From assembly GCF_016629665.1 (NCBI RefSeq), contig NZ_JAEPRQ010000002.1:248001-312000 (forward strand): a stretch of DNA of 64,000 nt, given 5' to 3'. This DNA is from Paracoccus caeni. GTDB taxonomy: Bacteria; Pseudomonadota; Alphaproteobacteria; Rhodobacterales; Rhodobacteraceae. The notes under the pieces are model-generated. The model did not search any database. It was not told the DNA's origin and worked only from the letters and a program-made list of their open reading frames with translations. The position numbers and the translations under genes are program-made. Below are positions 45,125 to 53,708 of this stretch, piece by piece. Numbering within the stretch: the first letter of the stretch is position 1; every line of letters starts with the position of its first letter.

Positions 45125-45264
45125 CGGCTCCCGATTTCGGCGAGGACGGAATTTGCGGGCAAAAAAATGGTGGCGGGGATCGGGATCCGCGCCACCATAG
45201 TCACACCCTTCTATCAAATCTGAAATTCGAGACTACAAAGGCATTCTTTCCATGAAGATTTCCG

Positions 45265-46314
45265 TCATGAAAAAAGCGGTCGTTGGTGCATGAGGTGCCG
45301 CGCCGCCAACTGGTCCGCCATCCGGCCCGTGGGGATCGGACGGGACGGCGAAGGTCGGTAACTCTTCTTCGCAAGTTCGGGGAGGATAGCGAAGATCTCG
45401 GTCTGGGCCGCAAGACCAACGGATTTCATCGCGTCGGGTCCGGTAAAAAGCGACTCGGTCTCGGCACCGTTTGAAACGACCACTTCATGCTGGTCGAAGA
45501 GAATGTGGAAATACGTAACCTCGGTCAGATCGTCTGCGATGGCGATACCCTCGATGGACAGCAACTGCCTTGCCGCCACAAGGATTTCAAAGGCTCCGAA
45601 CATCCGCTGCGCGATGACAGAGCGAACCAGAACCCGGTGTTTGGGCGAGATCAGCAGATCGGAGGCGGGAAGGTTCCGTCCCAATGCACCAGCCCGTATT
45701 CTGATCGGAAGCAGGTCGGGGTTCCTGTTCAGGCGCGCCTGCGACAGATGCTTTGATCCGATCCAGCGGATCGGCTGATATCCGTGATCGCGGGTCGCGA
45801 CCATGTCGCCGGGCTTCAGCGTCTCAATCGGCATATCACCGTTGATCGTCCCGATCAGGGTGCCTGAACAGAAGCATGGAACGCTGTCATTCTGCGGGTC
45901 GTATTGCGCATTTTCGAAAAGGTGCAGATGCGTCTGTTTCGCCTCGGGCAGCACCGAGAGGATATCTTCCGGCGCATCGGGATAGACCAGAAACTGTTGA
46001 TCATCCGCACCGACCAGGATCACCGGATAGCGCACCTGAACACCCGCGATCCTGGCATCCAGATAGCCCGCCGCAAGCAGTCGCCCACGGTCCGCATCCT
46101 CGGCATCGGACTCGAACGGCATATCAGGATCGGCCTGACCGGCAGGCGCTCTTTCAATTCCGTCCTGACGATTATTCTCGTAAGTTTCCGCTTCTAAAAA
46201 CAAATGGCGATCATTCGAAACCTGATCCACCCGCTGGCGGCCATTTGAATCGAAGTCAACAGTGATGGGAGAGGCCAACCGTTGCATAACGGCGCCTTGG
46301 GACAGAAAATTCAT
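45265..46314 (-). CDS. Hint-domain (Hedgehog/intein-type) protein
   Basis: A 349-residue protein. Residues about 147-300 form a Hint_2 domain: Cys at the domain start (PCFCSGTLIGT, Cys147/149), DMPIETLKPGDMVATRDHGYQPIRWIG, and the LLISPKHRVLVRS histidine block. The N-terminal 140 residues are a separate acidic region. Such proteins are common in Rhodobacteraceae, often several per genome, and are presumed to self-cleave or transfer; their biology is mostly unknown. It has no signal peptide. GGTGA precedes the ATG. Confidence 0.9.
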   Translation of the reverse strand: MNFLSQGAVMQRLASPITVDFDSNGRQRVDQVSNDRHLFLEAETYENNRQDGIERAPAGQADPDMPFESDAEDADRGRLLAAGYLDARIAGVQVRYPVILVGADDQQFLVYPDAPEDILSVLPEAKQTHLHLFENAQYDPQNDSVPCFCSGTLIGTINGDMPIETLKPGDMVATRDHGYQPIRWIGSKHLSQARLNRNPDLLPIRIRAGALGRNLPASDLLISPKHRVLVRSVIAQRMFGAFEILVAARQLLSIEGIAIADDLTEVTYFHILFDQHEVVVSNGAETESLFTGPDAMKSVGLAAQTEIFAILPELAKKSYRPSPSRPIPTGRMADQLAARHLMHQRPLFS

Positions 46315-46748
46315 GTGATTTCACCGGGAAACGGGGCAGTGATTGGAGAATCTGCAACTGATGACTGCCGGACAAAAATGACACCGGACGAATAAAATAT
46401 TCACCGGAGACGACGGAACATTCGTGAAGTTTGGCCTGACTTGATAATGATGGCGTGAATTAACACCAAACTCAACCAAAAATTAACAATCCTTTACAAC
46501 CGCTGAAACGATTAGAATATATATATACTTTTTCCGATTTTTGGTCCGCCGGATTGGCCTTTATGTCAGCAGTCCTCACCCGCTGCTCGCGGAATCGCGA
46601 TCCGCAATCACAAGGCGAACAGATTCGCGCGTCGCAATCGCAAGCCGCAGCACAATCCGAACACCGCGCCCGGTCAGGGCAGATGCCCCAGTCCGTTCCG
46701 GGCGGCCACCGATCTTTCGATTCCAGTTGAGAATTAATCTCAACAGGC
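46315..46748. other. AT-rich intergenic region upstream of the Hint gene and sitABCD
   Basis: No gene is supported. The left half is notably AT-rich (near 46440-46540) and should hold the Hint-gene promoter. The right half returns to high GC before the sitA promoter. Confidence 0.45.
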
Positions 46749-46777
46749 TTGACTCTTGCAAATGGTTCGCATTTAGA
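46749..46777 (+). promoter_or_regulatory. sitA promoter with a Mur-type box in the spacer
   Basis: TTGACT (46749-46754) and TTTAGA (46772-46777) are spaced by 17 bp. The spacer holds TGCAAATGGTTCGCA (46757-46771), with dyad TGCnAA-N3-TTnGCA, which resembles the manganese-responsive Mur/Fur site of alphaproteobacteria. Repressor binding there would block RNA polymerase. Function inferred from position and the downstream genes. Confidence 0.7.
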
Positions 46778-46809
46778 GAGAAGATGAACGAATGCAGGAG
46801 ACGGAACGG

Positions 46810-47727
46810 ATGCGACTGAACAGGGTGCTTTGGGCTGGAACGGCGATGGCTGCGATGCTGACCGCGGGGACGGCTTGGGCCGAAGACAAGATGAAGGTCG
46901 TGACCACCTTCACCGTGCTTGCCGATATGGCGCAAAACGTCGCCGGCGATGCGGCAGAGGTGGTGTCTGTCACCAAACCCGGTGCCGAGATTCATGGATA
47001 CGAGCCGACCCCGCAGGATCTGGTGCGCGCGCAGGATGCCGATCTGCTGCTGTGGAACGGCATGAACCTTGAGCTGTGGTTCGAACAGTTTCTTGCCAAT
47101 CTGAAAGATGTGCCCTCGGTCACGCTGACGGACGGGATCGATCCTATTGCGATCTCGGGCGGATCATATGACGGCAAGCCCAATCCCCATGCCTGGATGG
47201 GCCTCGACAATGCGCTGATCTATATCGACAATATCGAAAAGGCCTTTGCCGAGCATGATCCGGCGAATGCCGAAAGCTATGCCGCGAATGCCGAAGCCTA
47301 TAAAAACCAGCTTCGCAGCACGATCGAGCCGCTGCGCGAACAGATCGCCGAAATCCCCGAGGATCAGCGCTGGCTGGTCACCTGCGAAGGGGCCTTCAGC
47401 TATCTCGCCCGCGATTTCGGCCTGAAAGAGCTGTATCTGTGGCCGATGAACGCCGATCAGATGGGCACCCCCCGTCAGGTCCGCGAAGTGATCGACGGCG
47501 TGCGCGAACATGAAATCCCGGTCGTCTTCTGCGAAAGCACCGTCAACACCGCACCGGCTGAACAGGTCGCCCGCGAAACCGGCGCGCATTATGGCGGCGT
47601 TCTTTACGTGGACAGCCTGTCCGAACCCGATGGCCCGGTGCCGACCTATCTGGACCTGCTGACCGTCACCTCGCAAACCGTGGCCGAAGGTCTGCAAGCC
47701 GGAACTACCGCCAGCAAAACCGAATGA
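46810..47727 (+). CDS. sitA: Manganese/zinc ABC transporter, substrate-binding protein
   Basis: A 305-residue cluster A-I (SitA/PsaA) metal-binding protein. Residues 1-22 are a signal peptide (ending AWA-E). The metal ligands are visible as His in AEIHGYEPTP, His in NPHAWMGL, Glu in FCESTVNT and Asp in YVDSLSEPDG. The start at 46810 is preferred because AGGAG lies 9 nt upstream; an in-frame ATG at 46792 overlaps that site. It is first of sitABCD. Confidence 0.93.
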   Translation: MRLNRVLWAGTAMAAMLTAGTAWAEDKMKVVTTFTVLADMAQNVAGDAAEVVSVTKPGAEIHGYEPTPQDLVRAQDADLLLWNGMNLELWFEQFLANLKDVPSVTLTDGIDPIAISGGSYDGKPNPHAWMGLDNALIYIDNIEKAFAEHDPANAESYAANAEAYKNQLRSTIEPLREQIAEIPEDQRWLVTCEGAFSYLARDFGLKELYLWPMNADQMGTPRQVREVIDGVREHEIPVVFCESTVNTAPAEQVARETGAHYGGVLYVDSLSEPDGPVPTYLDLLTVTSQTVAEGLQAGTTASKTE

Positions 47728-47739
47728 AGTGAGCCGATC

Positions 47740-48642
47740 ATGATCCATGCCGCCCGCCCCCTGCCCTCGGACGAACCCGGTTCGGGCGACGGGATCATCG
47801 CCAAGGACGTGACCGTTACCTATCGTAACGGTCACACCGCTTTGCGCCATGCCAGCTTTCAAATCCCGCGCGGCACCGTCACGGCGCTGGTCGGGGTGAA
47901 CGGCGCGGGCAAATCGACGCTGTTCAAGGCGATCATGGGCTTTGTCGGTGTGTCCGGCGGTCAAATCAGGCTGTTAGGGATGACCGTCAAGGAAGTCCTG
48001 CGCCGCAATCTGGTCGCCTATGTCCCGCAATCGGAAGAGGTGGACTGGTCCTTCCCGGTGCTGGTCGAGGATGTGGTGATGATGGGGCGCTATGGGAAAA
48101 TGGGGTTCCTGCGCCGCCCCTCGCCCGCCGATCATCAGGCGGTCGATTCCGCCCTCAGCCGGGTCAACATGCAGGAATATCGCCACCGCCAGATCGGCGA
48201 ACTGTCGGGCGGGCAGAAAAAGCGGGTGTTTCTGGCCCGCGCGCTGGCGCAGGACGGTCAGGTGATCCTGCTGGACGAGCCGTTCACCGGCGTCGATGTG
48301 AAGACCGAAGAGCAGATCATCAAACTGCTGGGCGAGCTTCGCGATGAAGGCCGGGTGATGCTGGTTTCGACCCATAACCTTGGCTCGGTGCCGGAATTCT
48401 GCGACCGGGTGGTGCTGGTCAAGGGCACCGTGCTGGCCTATGGCCCGACCGAGACCACCTTCACGCGCGAGAACCTTGAGAAAGCCTTTGGCGGCGTGCT
48501 GCGCCATGTCACGCTTGGCGGCGGCGATCTGCATGATGATGACGATCCGCGCGCGGTCTCGATCCTGACCGACGACGAACGCCCGCTGGTCCATTACGGC
48601 GACCGCACCCATCTGAGCAGCGTTTCGGAGCAGAAGGAATGA
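47740..48642 (+). CDS. sitB: Manganese/zinc ABC transporter, ATP-binding protein
   Basis: A 300-residue ATPase: Walker [10 protein letters not shown] near residue 52, signature [14 protein letters not shown], Walker [13 protein letters not shown], and the H-loop histidine in STHNLG. An acidic C-terminal tail follows. It overlaps sitC by 4 bp. Confidence 0.94.
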   Translation: MIHAARPLPSDEPGSGDGIIAKDVTVTYRNGHTALRHASFQIPRGTVTALVGVNGAGKSTLFKAIMGFVGVSGGQIRLLGMTVKEVLRRNLVAYVPQSEEVDWSFPVLVEDVVMMGRYGKMGFLRRPSPADHQAVDSALSRVNMQEYRHRQIGELSGGQKKRVFLARALAQDGQVILLDEPFTGVDVKTEEQIIKLLGELRDEGRVMLVSTHNLGSVPEFCDRVVLVKGTVLAYGPTETTFTRENLEKAFGGVLRHVTLGGGDLHDDDDPRAVSILTDDERPLVHYGDRTHLSSVSEQKE

Positions 48643-49502
48643 CCCTGCTGCTGGAGCCGTTCAACTATATGTACATGATGAACGCGATGTGGGTTTCTGC
48701 CCTTGTGGGCGGGGTCTGCGCGTTCCTGTCGGCCTATCTGATGCTGCGCGGCTGGTCGCTGATCGGGGACGCTTTGTCCCATTCTGTCGTGCCGGGCGTC
48801 GCCGGGGCCTACATGCTGGGATTGCCCTTCGCGCTTGGCGCGTTCCTGTCAGGCGGCCTTGCCGCAGCGGCGATGCTGTTTCTGTCGGAACGTTCCGGGC
48901 TGAAGGTCGATGTGGTGATCGGGTTGATCTTCTCGGGCTTTTTCGGCCTGGGCCTGTTCATGATCTCAATCAACCCGATCGCCATATCGGTCCAGACGAT
49001 CACCATGGGCAATATCCTTGCCATCACCCCCGAGGATACGCTGCAACTGGCGATCATCGGCTGCGTGTCACTGGTGGTGCTGCTGCTGAAATGGAAAGAC
49101 CTGATGGTGGTGTTCTTCGATGAAAACCACGCCCGGTCGATCGGGCTGCGGCCCGGCCTGCTGAAAGGTATCTTCTTTGCGCTGCTCTCGGCCAGCGTGG
49201 TGGCGGCGATGCAGACCGTCGGGGCGTTTCTGGTCATCGCCATGGTGGTGACGCCCGGCGCTACGGCCTATCTGCTTTGCGACCGCTTTCCGCGCCTCAT
49301 TGCCCTGTCGGTCGCCATCGGCACGCTGACCAGCTTTTTCGGCGCCTATATCAGCTATTTCCTCGACGGCGCGACCGGGGGCGTCATCGTCTGCCTGCAA
49401 ACGCTGATCTTCTTGCTGGTCTTCGTCTTCGCCCCGAAACACGGCCTTCTGGCCGCCCGCGCCAAGGCCCGCGCCGCGCTGCGTGACGAGGTGACGCCGT
49501 GA
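48639..49502 (+). CDS. sitC: Manganese/zinc ABC transporter, permease
   Basis: A 287-residue ABC-3 family permease with about eight or nine hydrophobic segments and conserved [18 protein letters not shown] near the start. The ATG overlaps the sitB stop and its stop overlaps sitD, so the set is translationally coupled. Confidence 0.93.
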   Translation: MTLLLEPFNYMYMMNAMWVSALVGGVCAFLSAYLMLRGWSLIGDALSHSVVPGVAGAYMLGLPFALGAFLSGGLAAAAMLFLSERSGLKVDVVIGLIFSGFFGLGLFMISINPIAISVQTITMGNILAITPEDTLQLAIIGCVSLVVLLLKWKDLMVVFFDENHARSIGLRPGLLKGIFFALLSASVVAAMQTVGAFLVIAMVVTPGATAYLLCDRFPRLIALSVAIGTLTSFFGAYISYFLDGATGGVIVCLQTLIFLLVFVFAPKHGLLAARAKARAALRDEVTP

Positions 49503-50335
49503 TCGAGACCCTGCTGCTTCCCTTCCACTTCCCGTTCATGCTGAACGCCTTCGCGATCTCGGCCCTTGTTGCGGTGCCGACGGCGCTGCTCTCCTGCTAT
49601 CTGGTGCTGAAAGGCTGGGCGCTGATGGGCGATGCGGTCAGCCATGCGGTGCTGCCGGGGATCGTGCTGGCCTATGTCTTTGGCTTCCCGCTGGTCGTCG
49701 GAGCCTTCGCCGCCGGCATGTTCACCGCCATCGCCACCGGCTATCTGGCCGAGAACAGCCGCGTGAAACAGGACACCGTCATGGGCGTGGTCTTTTCCGG
49801 CATGTTCGGGCTGGGCATCGTCATCTATGTCGCCATCGCGCCTTCCATCCATCTGGATCACATCCTGTTCGGCAACATGCTGGGGGTGCAGCTAGCGGAT
49901 CTGCAGCTTAGCGGGGCGATCTCGATCATCGTGTCGATCCTGCTGCTGGCCTTCTGGAAGGATCTGATGCTGTTCACCTTCGATCCGGGTCAGGCGCGAG
50001 CCTCGGGGCTGCCGGTCGGGCTGTTGCATTACGGGCTGCTGACGATCCTGTCGCTGACCATCGTGGCGACGCTGACGGCGACCGGGCTGATCCTTGCCGT
50101 CGGGCTGCTGATCGCGCCGGGGGCGATTGCGTTCCTGATCGTGCGCAGCTTTGGGCGGATGCTGGCCGTGGCGGTACTGGTCTGTCTGGTGGCGATGCTG
50201 GGCGGGACCTATCTCAGCTTCTTCCTCGACAGCTCGCCCGCCGCGACGATCATCCTGTTGCTGATCGTGATCTTCATCGGGGCGTTTCTGTATCGCACCA
50301 CCCAGAACCGCCGGGCCGTGCAGACGCAGGGCTAG
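49499..50335 (+). CDS. sitD: Manganese/zinc ABC transporter, second permease
   Basis: A 278-residue ABC-3 permease paralogous to SitC, with LMGDAVSHAVLPGIVLAY and GLILAVGLLIAPGAIAFL. GTG start overlapping the sitC stop. SitC and SitD probably form a heterodimeric channel. Its 3' end overlaps the convergent MATE gene by 4 bp. Confidence 0.93.
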   Translation: MIETLLLPFHFPFMLNAFAISALVAVPTALLSCYLVLKGWALMGDAVSHAVLPGIVLAYVFGFPLVVGAFAAGMFTAIATGYLAENSRVKQDTVMGVVFSGMFGLGIVIYVAIAPSIHLDHILFGNMLGVQLADLQLSGAISIIVSILLLAFWKDLMLFTFDPGQARASGLPVGLLHYGLLTILSLTIVATLTATGLILAVGLLIAPGAIAFLIVRSFGRMLAVAVLVCLVAMLGGTYLSFFLDSSPAATIILLLIVIFIGAFLYRTTQNRRAVQTQG

Positions 50336-51660
50336 GCCGCCGCCGCCTCGGCCTTGGGATAGCGCAGCCACATGGTCAGCCCGCGCGCCGCGTTCAGCAG
50401 CATCAGCGCCATCCACAACCCGTGGTTCCCGAACAGCGGCGGCAGCATCAGGACCGCGACCAGATAGACCAGCGCCGATTGCAGCATGGCGATCCGCATG
50501 TCCCGCGTCAGCGTCGCGCCGATGAAGATGCCGTCCAGCATCCAGCTTGCCACCCCGATCAGCGGCGCGAAGCCCATCCAGCCCAGATAGACCCGCGCCT
50601 CGGCCCGGACCTCGGGCGAGGTGGTCAGCATGTCGATGATCGCGCCACCGCCGAACCAGAAGACCAGCCCAAGCGCGACCGCCCCCACCACGCCCCATTG
50701 CGATGTCAGGATCGAGGCCCGCCGCACCGCCTGTGGCCGCTTGGCACCGACCGCCTGCCCGACAAGGCTTTCGGCGGCGAAGGCGAAGCCGTCCAGCGAA
50801 TAGGCGGTGATTGCCAGAAACTGCAGCAAGACCTGATTGGCGGCCAGCGTCACATCGCCCTGCGCCGCGCCCAGAAACAAGAAAGACGTAAAGCTGACCT
50901 GCAACAGGACCGAGCGGATCATGATATCGCCGTTCACCCGCATCAGCCGGTTCAGCTTGTCCCGCGCAAACAGCACCGCCATACTCCGCGCCGCAACGAT
51001 TGCCGCCCGCAACACGTGCCGCGCCAGCCACAGACCGAACAAGAGCCCGCTCCATTCCGCGATCAGCGTGGCCCATGCGACGCCGGTGACGCCGAAGCCC
51101 AGTTGCAGCCCCAGCCAGATGCTGAGGATCACGTTGATCCCGTTCTGCCATAATTGCAGGATCAGCACGGCCCGCGTCCGCTCGATGGCGATCAGCCAGC
51201 CGGTGACGGCATATAGCCCGATGGTCGCGGGCGCGCCCCAGATGCGGATGCCCAGATAATCCCGCGCCAGAGTCTCGACCGCGTCTGACGCAGGCGCGAG
51301 CTGGAACGCCGCCCAGAAGATCGGCAGTTGCAGGATGACGAAGCTCAGCCCCGCGACGAAGGCGATGAACAGCGCGCGCAACAGATGCGCCCCGCTTTCA
51401 GCATCGTCGCCGGTGCCGTGGCTTTGCGCGATGAGGCCCGTCGTGCCCATGCGCAGAAAACCGAAGATCCAGTAGATCGAGGTCAGCACCACCGCGCCAA
51501 GCCCCACCGCGCCGATGGGTGCAGCCTCGCCCAGCCGCCCGACCACGGCCGTATCGACCAGCCCCAGAAGCGGGATCGTGGCATTCGACAGCACGATCGG
51601 AACGGCGATGTTCAGCACACGCCGATTGGTCAAAGGCCCGACATCGGCGCGGGCAGTCAC
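50332..51660 (-). CDS. MATE family efflux transporter (DinF-like)
   Basis: A 442-residue protein with 12 predicted membrane helices in two halves (VDTAVVGRLGEAAPIGAVGLG early; FAAESLVGQAVGAKRP at the start of the second half), characteristic of the DinF branch of Na+/H+-coupled multidrug exporters. It starts at GTG 51660, one base after the upstream thioesterase stop, so it is probably co-transcribed with the two thioesterase genes. The substrate is unknown. Confidence 0.92.
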   Translation of the reverse strand: MTARADVGPLTNRRVLNIAVPIVLSNATIPLLGLVDTAVVGRLGEAAPIGAVGLGAVVLTSIYWIFGFLRMGTTGLIAQSHGTGDDAESGAHLLRALFIAFVAGLSFVILQLPIFWAAFQLAPASDAVETLARDYLGIRIWGAPATIGLYAVTGWLIAIERTRAVLILQLWQNGINVILSIWLGLQLGFGVTGVAWATLIAEWSGLLFGLWLARHVLRAAIVAARSMAVLFARDKLNRLMRVNGDIMIRSVLLQVSFTSFLFLGAAQGDVTLAANQVLLQFLAITAYSLDGFAFAAESLVGQAVGAKRPQAVRRASILTSQWGVVGAVALGLVFWFGGGAIIDMLTTSPEVRAEARVYLGWMGFAPLIGVASWMLDGIFIGATLTRDMRIAMLQSALVYLVAVLMLPPLFGNHGLWMALMLLNAARGLTMWLRYPKAEAAAA

Positions 51661-51661
51661 C

Positions 51662-52168
51662 TTATCCGCCCTGCGGCATAAGGAAATGCCCGGTCGCCTG
51701 CGCGATCAGCCGGGACCGGTTGTCCTGCCATGCCTCGACCTGAACCGAGGCGTAGCGCCGACCCGAGCGGACCACCTTCGCCCGCGCATAGGCGTCGCGC
51801 GGCAGGCCGCTGCGCAGATAATCGACGGTGAAATCGATGGTTTTCGGCAGACGCGGCAAACTGTCCGGCACGTCGGCATCAGGGGCAATGCGGCCCGATT
51901 CCATATCTTCCCACATCGCGGTCCATGACAGCTCGATGATCGCCGTCACCTCAAGGAACGCCGCCGTCACCCCGCCATGCAGCGCGGGCAGGCGCGGATT
52001 GCCGATCAGCTTCTCATCATAGGGCATCACGGCGGTCAGCTCATCCCCGCGCCGGTCAAAGTTTATGCCCAGCCAGTTCATATAGGGCACGCCCGAAACC
52101 AAGGCCTTCAGCGCGGAATCCCGGCGCTGCTTGATCTGGTTCAGCGGCTCGTTGCGATCTCCGACCAT
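51662..52168 (-). CDS. PaaI-family thioesterase (hotdog fold)
   Basis: A 168-residue hotdog-fold protein. The active-site-like segment LHGGVTAAFLEVTAIIEL carries HGG with a downstream acidic residue; TIDFTVDYLRSG and RYASVQVEAW complete the fold. It likely hydrolyses acyl-CoA thioesters. It lies 6 bp after a second PaaI-type gene and abuts the MATE gene. Confidence 0.88.
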   Translation of the reverse strand: MVGDRNEPLNQIKQRRDSALKALVSGVPYMNWLGINFDRRGDELTAVMPYDEKLIGNPRLPALHGGVTAAFLEVTAIIELSWTAMWEDMESGRIAPDADVPDSLPRLPKTIDFTVDYLRSGLPRDAYARAKVVRSGRRYASVQVEAWQDNRSRLIAQATGHFLMPQGG

Positions 52169-52174
52169 GACTGC

Positions 52175-52618
52175 CTACCTTTCCACCGTGAACGCGCCGG
52201 TCGCCGCGGCCACCGGATTTTCGCCATCCTCATCCAGCGCCACCGCCCGAAGAAAGGCCACGCTGCGGGTGACGTGATAGCATTCGGCCTTCGCCGTGAT
52301 CCGCTGCCCCGGCGCGGCCGAGCGCATATAGTCGATCCGTAGATCGATCGTCGCGGTCGAGCGCGGCTCGGTAGGATGGGACATCACCGCCGCCCCGCAG
52401 CAGGTATCCATCAGCGCCGAGACGACACCGCCGTGAATGACGCCGGTGCGGGGATCGCCGACCAGATGTTCAGACCAGGGCATGCTGATCTGGGCGCTTC
52501 CCGCCCCCAGATGATCGACCCTCATGCCAAGGGCACGGGCATGGGGAATCGCCTCGATGAACTGCTGGGCGATTCGGACGCGATCTTCGGGGCTTAGGTC
52601 GGAACGATCCTCGGGCAT
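52175..52618 (-). CDS. PaaI-family thioesterase (hotdog fold)
   Basis: A 147-residue hotdog-fold thioesterase: GVIHGGVVSALMDTCCGAAV is the catalytic loop and helix, with ATIDLRIDYMRSA next. It is a diverged paralogue of the following gene; the two may form a heteromer or act on different acyl-CoAs. First gene of the thioesterase-thioesterase-MATE run. Confidence 0.9.
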   Translation of the reverse strand: MPEDRSDLSPEDRVRIAQQFIEAIPHARALGMRVDHLGAGSAQISMPWSEHLVGDPRTGVIHGGVVSALMDTCCGAAVMSHPTEPRSTATIDLRIDYMRSAAPGQRITAKAECYHVTRSVAFLRAVALDEDGENPVAAATGAFTVER

Positions 52619-52724
52619 CCGGTGTTTCTCCTTGCAGGGGTTCTTCAGGGATGCCTTGGGAAAGCCTGCCAGACAAGGCTTATCCGTGACAGAGGGGCCA
52701 CGTTCACCCCTGATCCCTGCTCGA

Positions 52725-52732
52725 TGACGTCA
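52725..52732. promoter_or_regulatory. TGACGTCA palindrome upstream of the first merR gene
   Basis: A perfect 8-bp palindrome in the divergent gap before the MerR-type regulator. Its ACGT core resembles operators of LiuR-type MerR regulators. Confidence 0.35.
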
Positions 52733-52804
52733 CGTTATCCGTGAAGGTTGAGAAGTGAAGATTCTACGGATAGCTTGCCGGATGACGCAGTGGAGGAAAA
52801 GTGT

Positions 52805-53185
52805 ATGTCCGACGAGCAGTTGATCAGCTTCAAAGACATGTGCGCACGTTTCGACGTGACCCCCCGCACCTTGCGGTACTACGAATATATCGAGTTGTTA
52901 CGTCCGTTTAAGGAAGGCCGAGCGCGTTTCTATGGCCCGCGCGAGATCGCCAGGATGACCCTGATCCTGCGCGGCCGGAGGTTCGGCTTTTCGCTGGAAG
53001 ACATTCGTCAGTGGTTGCTCATTTACGAACAGAAAGGTTCGCGCGAACAATACGAGGTCTGGCTTGAGATGGCAGACCGACAACTTGGCGTGCTGGACCA
53101 ACAGATTTCAGAATTGCAAACGGCGCGCGCCGATCTTGAAGCGCTGCGTGAAACTGCCGCCAAAGCATTGACCGGGATGAGTTGA
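52805..53185 (+). CDS. MerR family regulator, LiuR-like (first of tandem pair)
   Basis: A 126-residue MerR protein: winged helix (ISFKDMCARFDVTPRTLRYYEYIELLRP), a second helix-turn-helix (RFYGPREIARMTLILRGRRFGFSLEDI) and a C-terminal coiled coil for dimerisation. There are no metal-binding Cys residues, so it is not a metal sensor. The start at 52805 has GGAGG upstream. Together with its neighbour it heads an acyl-CoA degradation set, as LiuR regulators do. Confidence 0.88.
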   Translation: MSDEQLISFKDMCARFDVTPRTLRYYEYIELLRPFKEGRARFYGPREIARMTLILRGRRFGFSLEDIRQWLLIYEQKGSREQYEVWLEMADRQLGVLDQQISELQTARADLEALRETAAKALTGMS

Positions 53186-53233
53186 CCAGACAGTCGCGAC
53201 AATGGCGGTTCACATCGTGACGCCGCGTTTCGC

Positions 53234-53248
53234 TTACGTTCGCGTCAA
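53234..53248. promoter_or_regulatory. LiuR-type operator candidate
   Basis: TTACGTTCGCGTCAA is an imperfect dyad with ACGT-like cores, 58 bp before the second merR start. It resembles the known palindromic sites of LiuR-family regulators. Confidence 0.45.
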
Positions 53249-53306
53249 CTTGTGACTATATCGGCAATCAAGGACGGCAGACGGGAACTAGGAGGAACCG
53301 CTACCC

Positions 53307-53705
53307 ATGTCCGATGAGCTGTTGACGATTCGCCAGATGTGCGATGCGTTCGATGTCACCCCCCGCACCTTGCGCTTCTATGAGGCCAGGGAACTGATTT
53401 TCCCCGAACGTCGTGGCCAGCACCGGCTTTATGACCGAAGGGACCGTGCGCGTCTGACGCTGATCCTGCGCGGCAAGCGCTTCGGGTTCAGCCTCGAGGA
53501 GATCCGCCAGTTGCTCGAACTGTACGAGCCCGGCGGGACCAACCGCACGCAGATTGCCGCAACCATCGATGTCGGGCGGCAGCGCCTTTCGGACATGGAA
53601 CAGCAATATGCGGAACTTCGCATCGCGATCGAGGATCTGAAACTACAGCTCACCGACGCCGAGGCTCGTCTAGCCGCCATGTCCTCAGACACGACAAAAG
53701 GATAA
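53307..53705 (+). CDS. MerR family regulator, LiuR-like (second of tandem pair)
   Basis: A 132-residue paralogue of the preceding regulator (shared FDVTPRTLR, RLTLILRGKRFGFSLEEIRQLLELYE) with a C-terminal coiled coil (MEQQYAELRIAIEDLKLQL). AGGAGG precedes the ATG. Its stop is 3 bp from the acyl-CoA dehydrogenase start, so it is co-transcribed with the gene it likely controls. Confidence 0.9.
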   Translation: MSDELLTIRQMCDAFDVTPRTLRFYEARELIFPERRGQHRLYDRRDRARLTLILRGKRFGFSLEEIRQLLELYEPGGTNRTQIAATIDVGRQRLSDMEQQYAELRIAIEDLKLQLTDAEARLAAMSSDTTKG

Positions 53706-53708
53706 GCC

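Larger units (their letters stand above)
44912..45264. other. Intergenic region with a possible small RNA
   Basis: 353 bp between the SDR gene and the convergent Hint-protein gene. No protein gene is supported. It contains the structured segment and strong terminator listed next. Confidence 0.5.
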
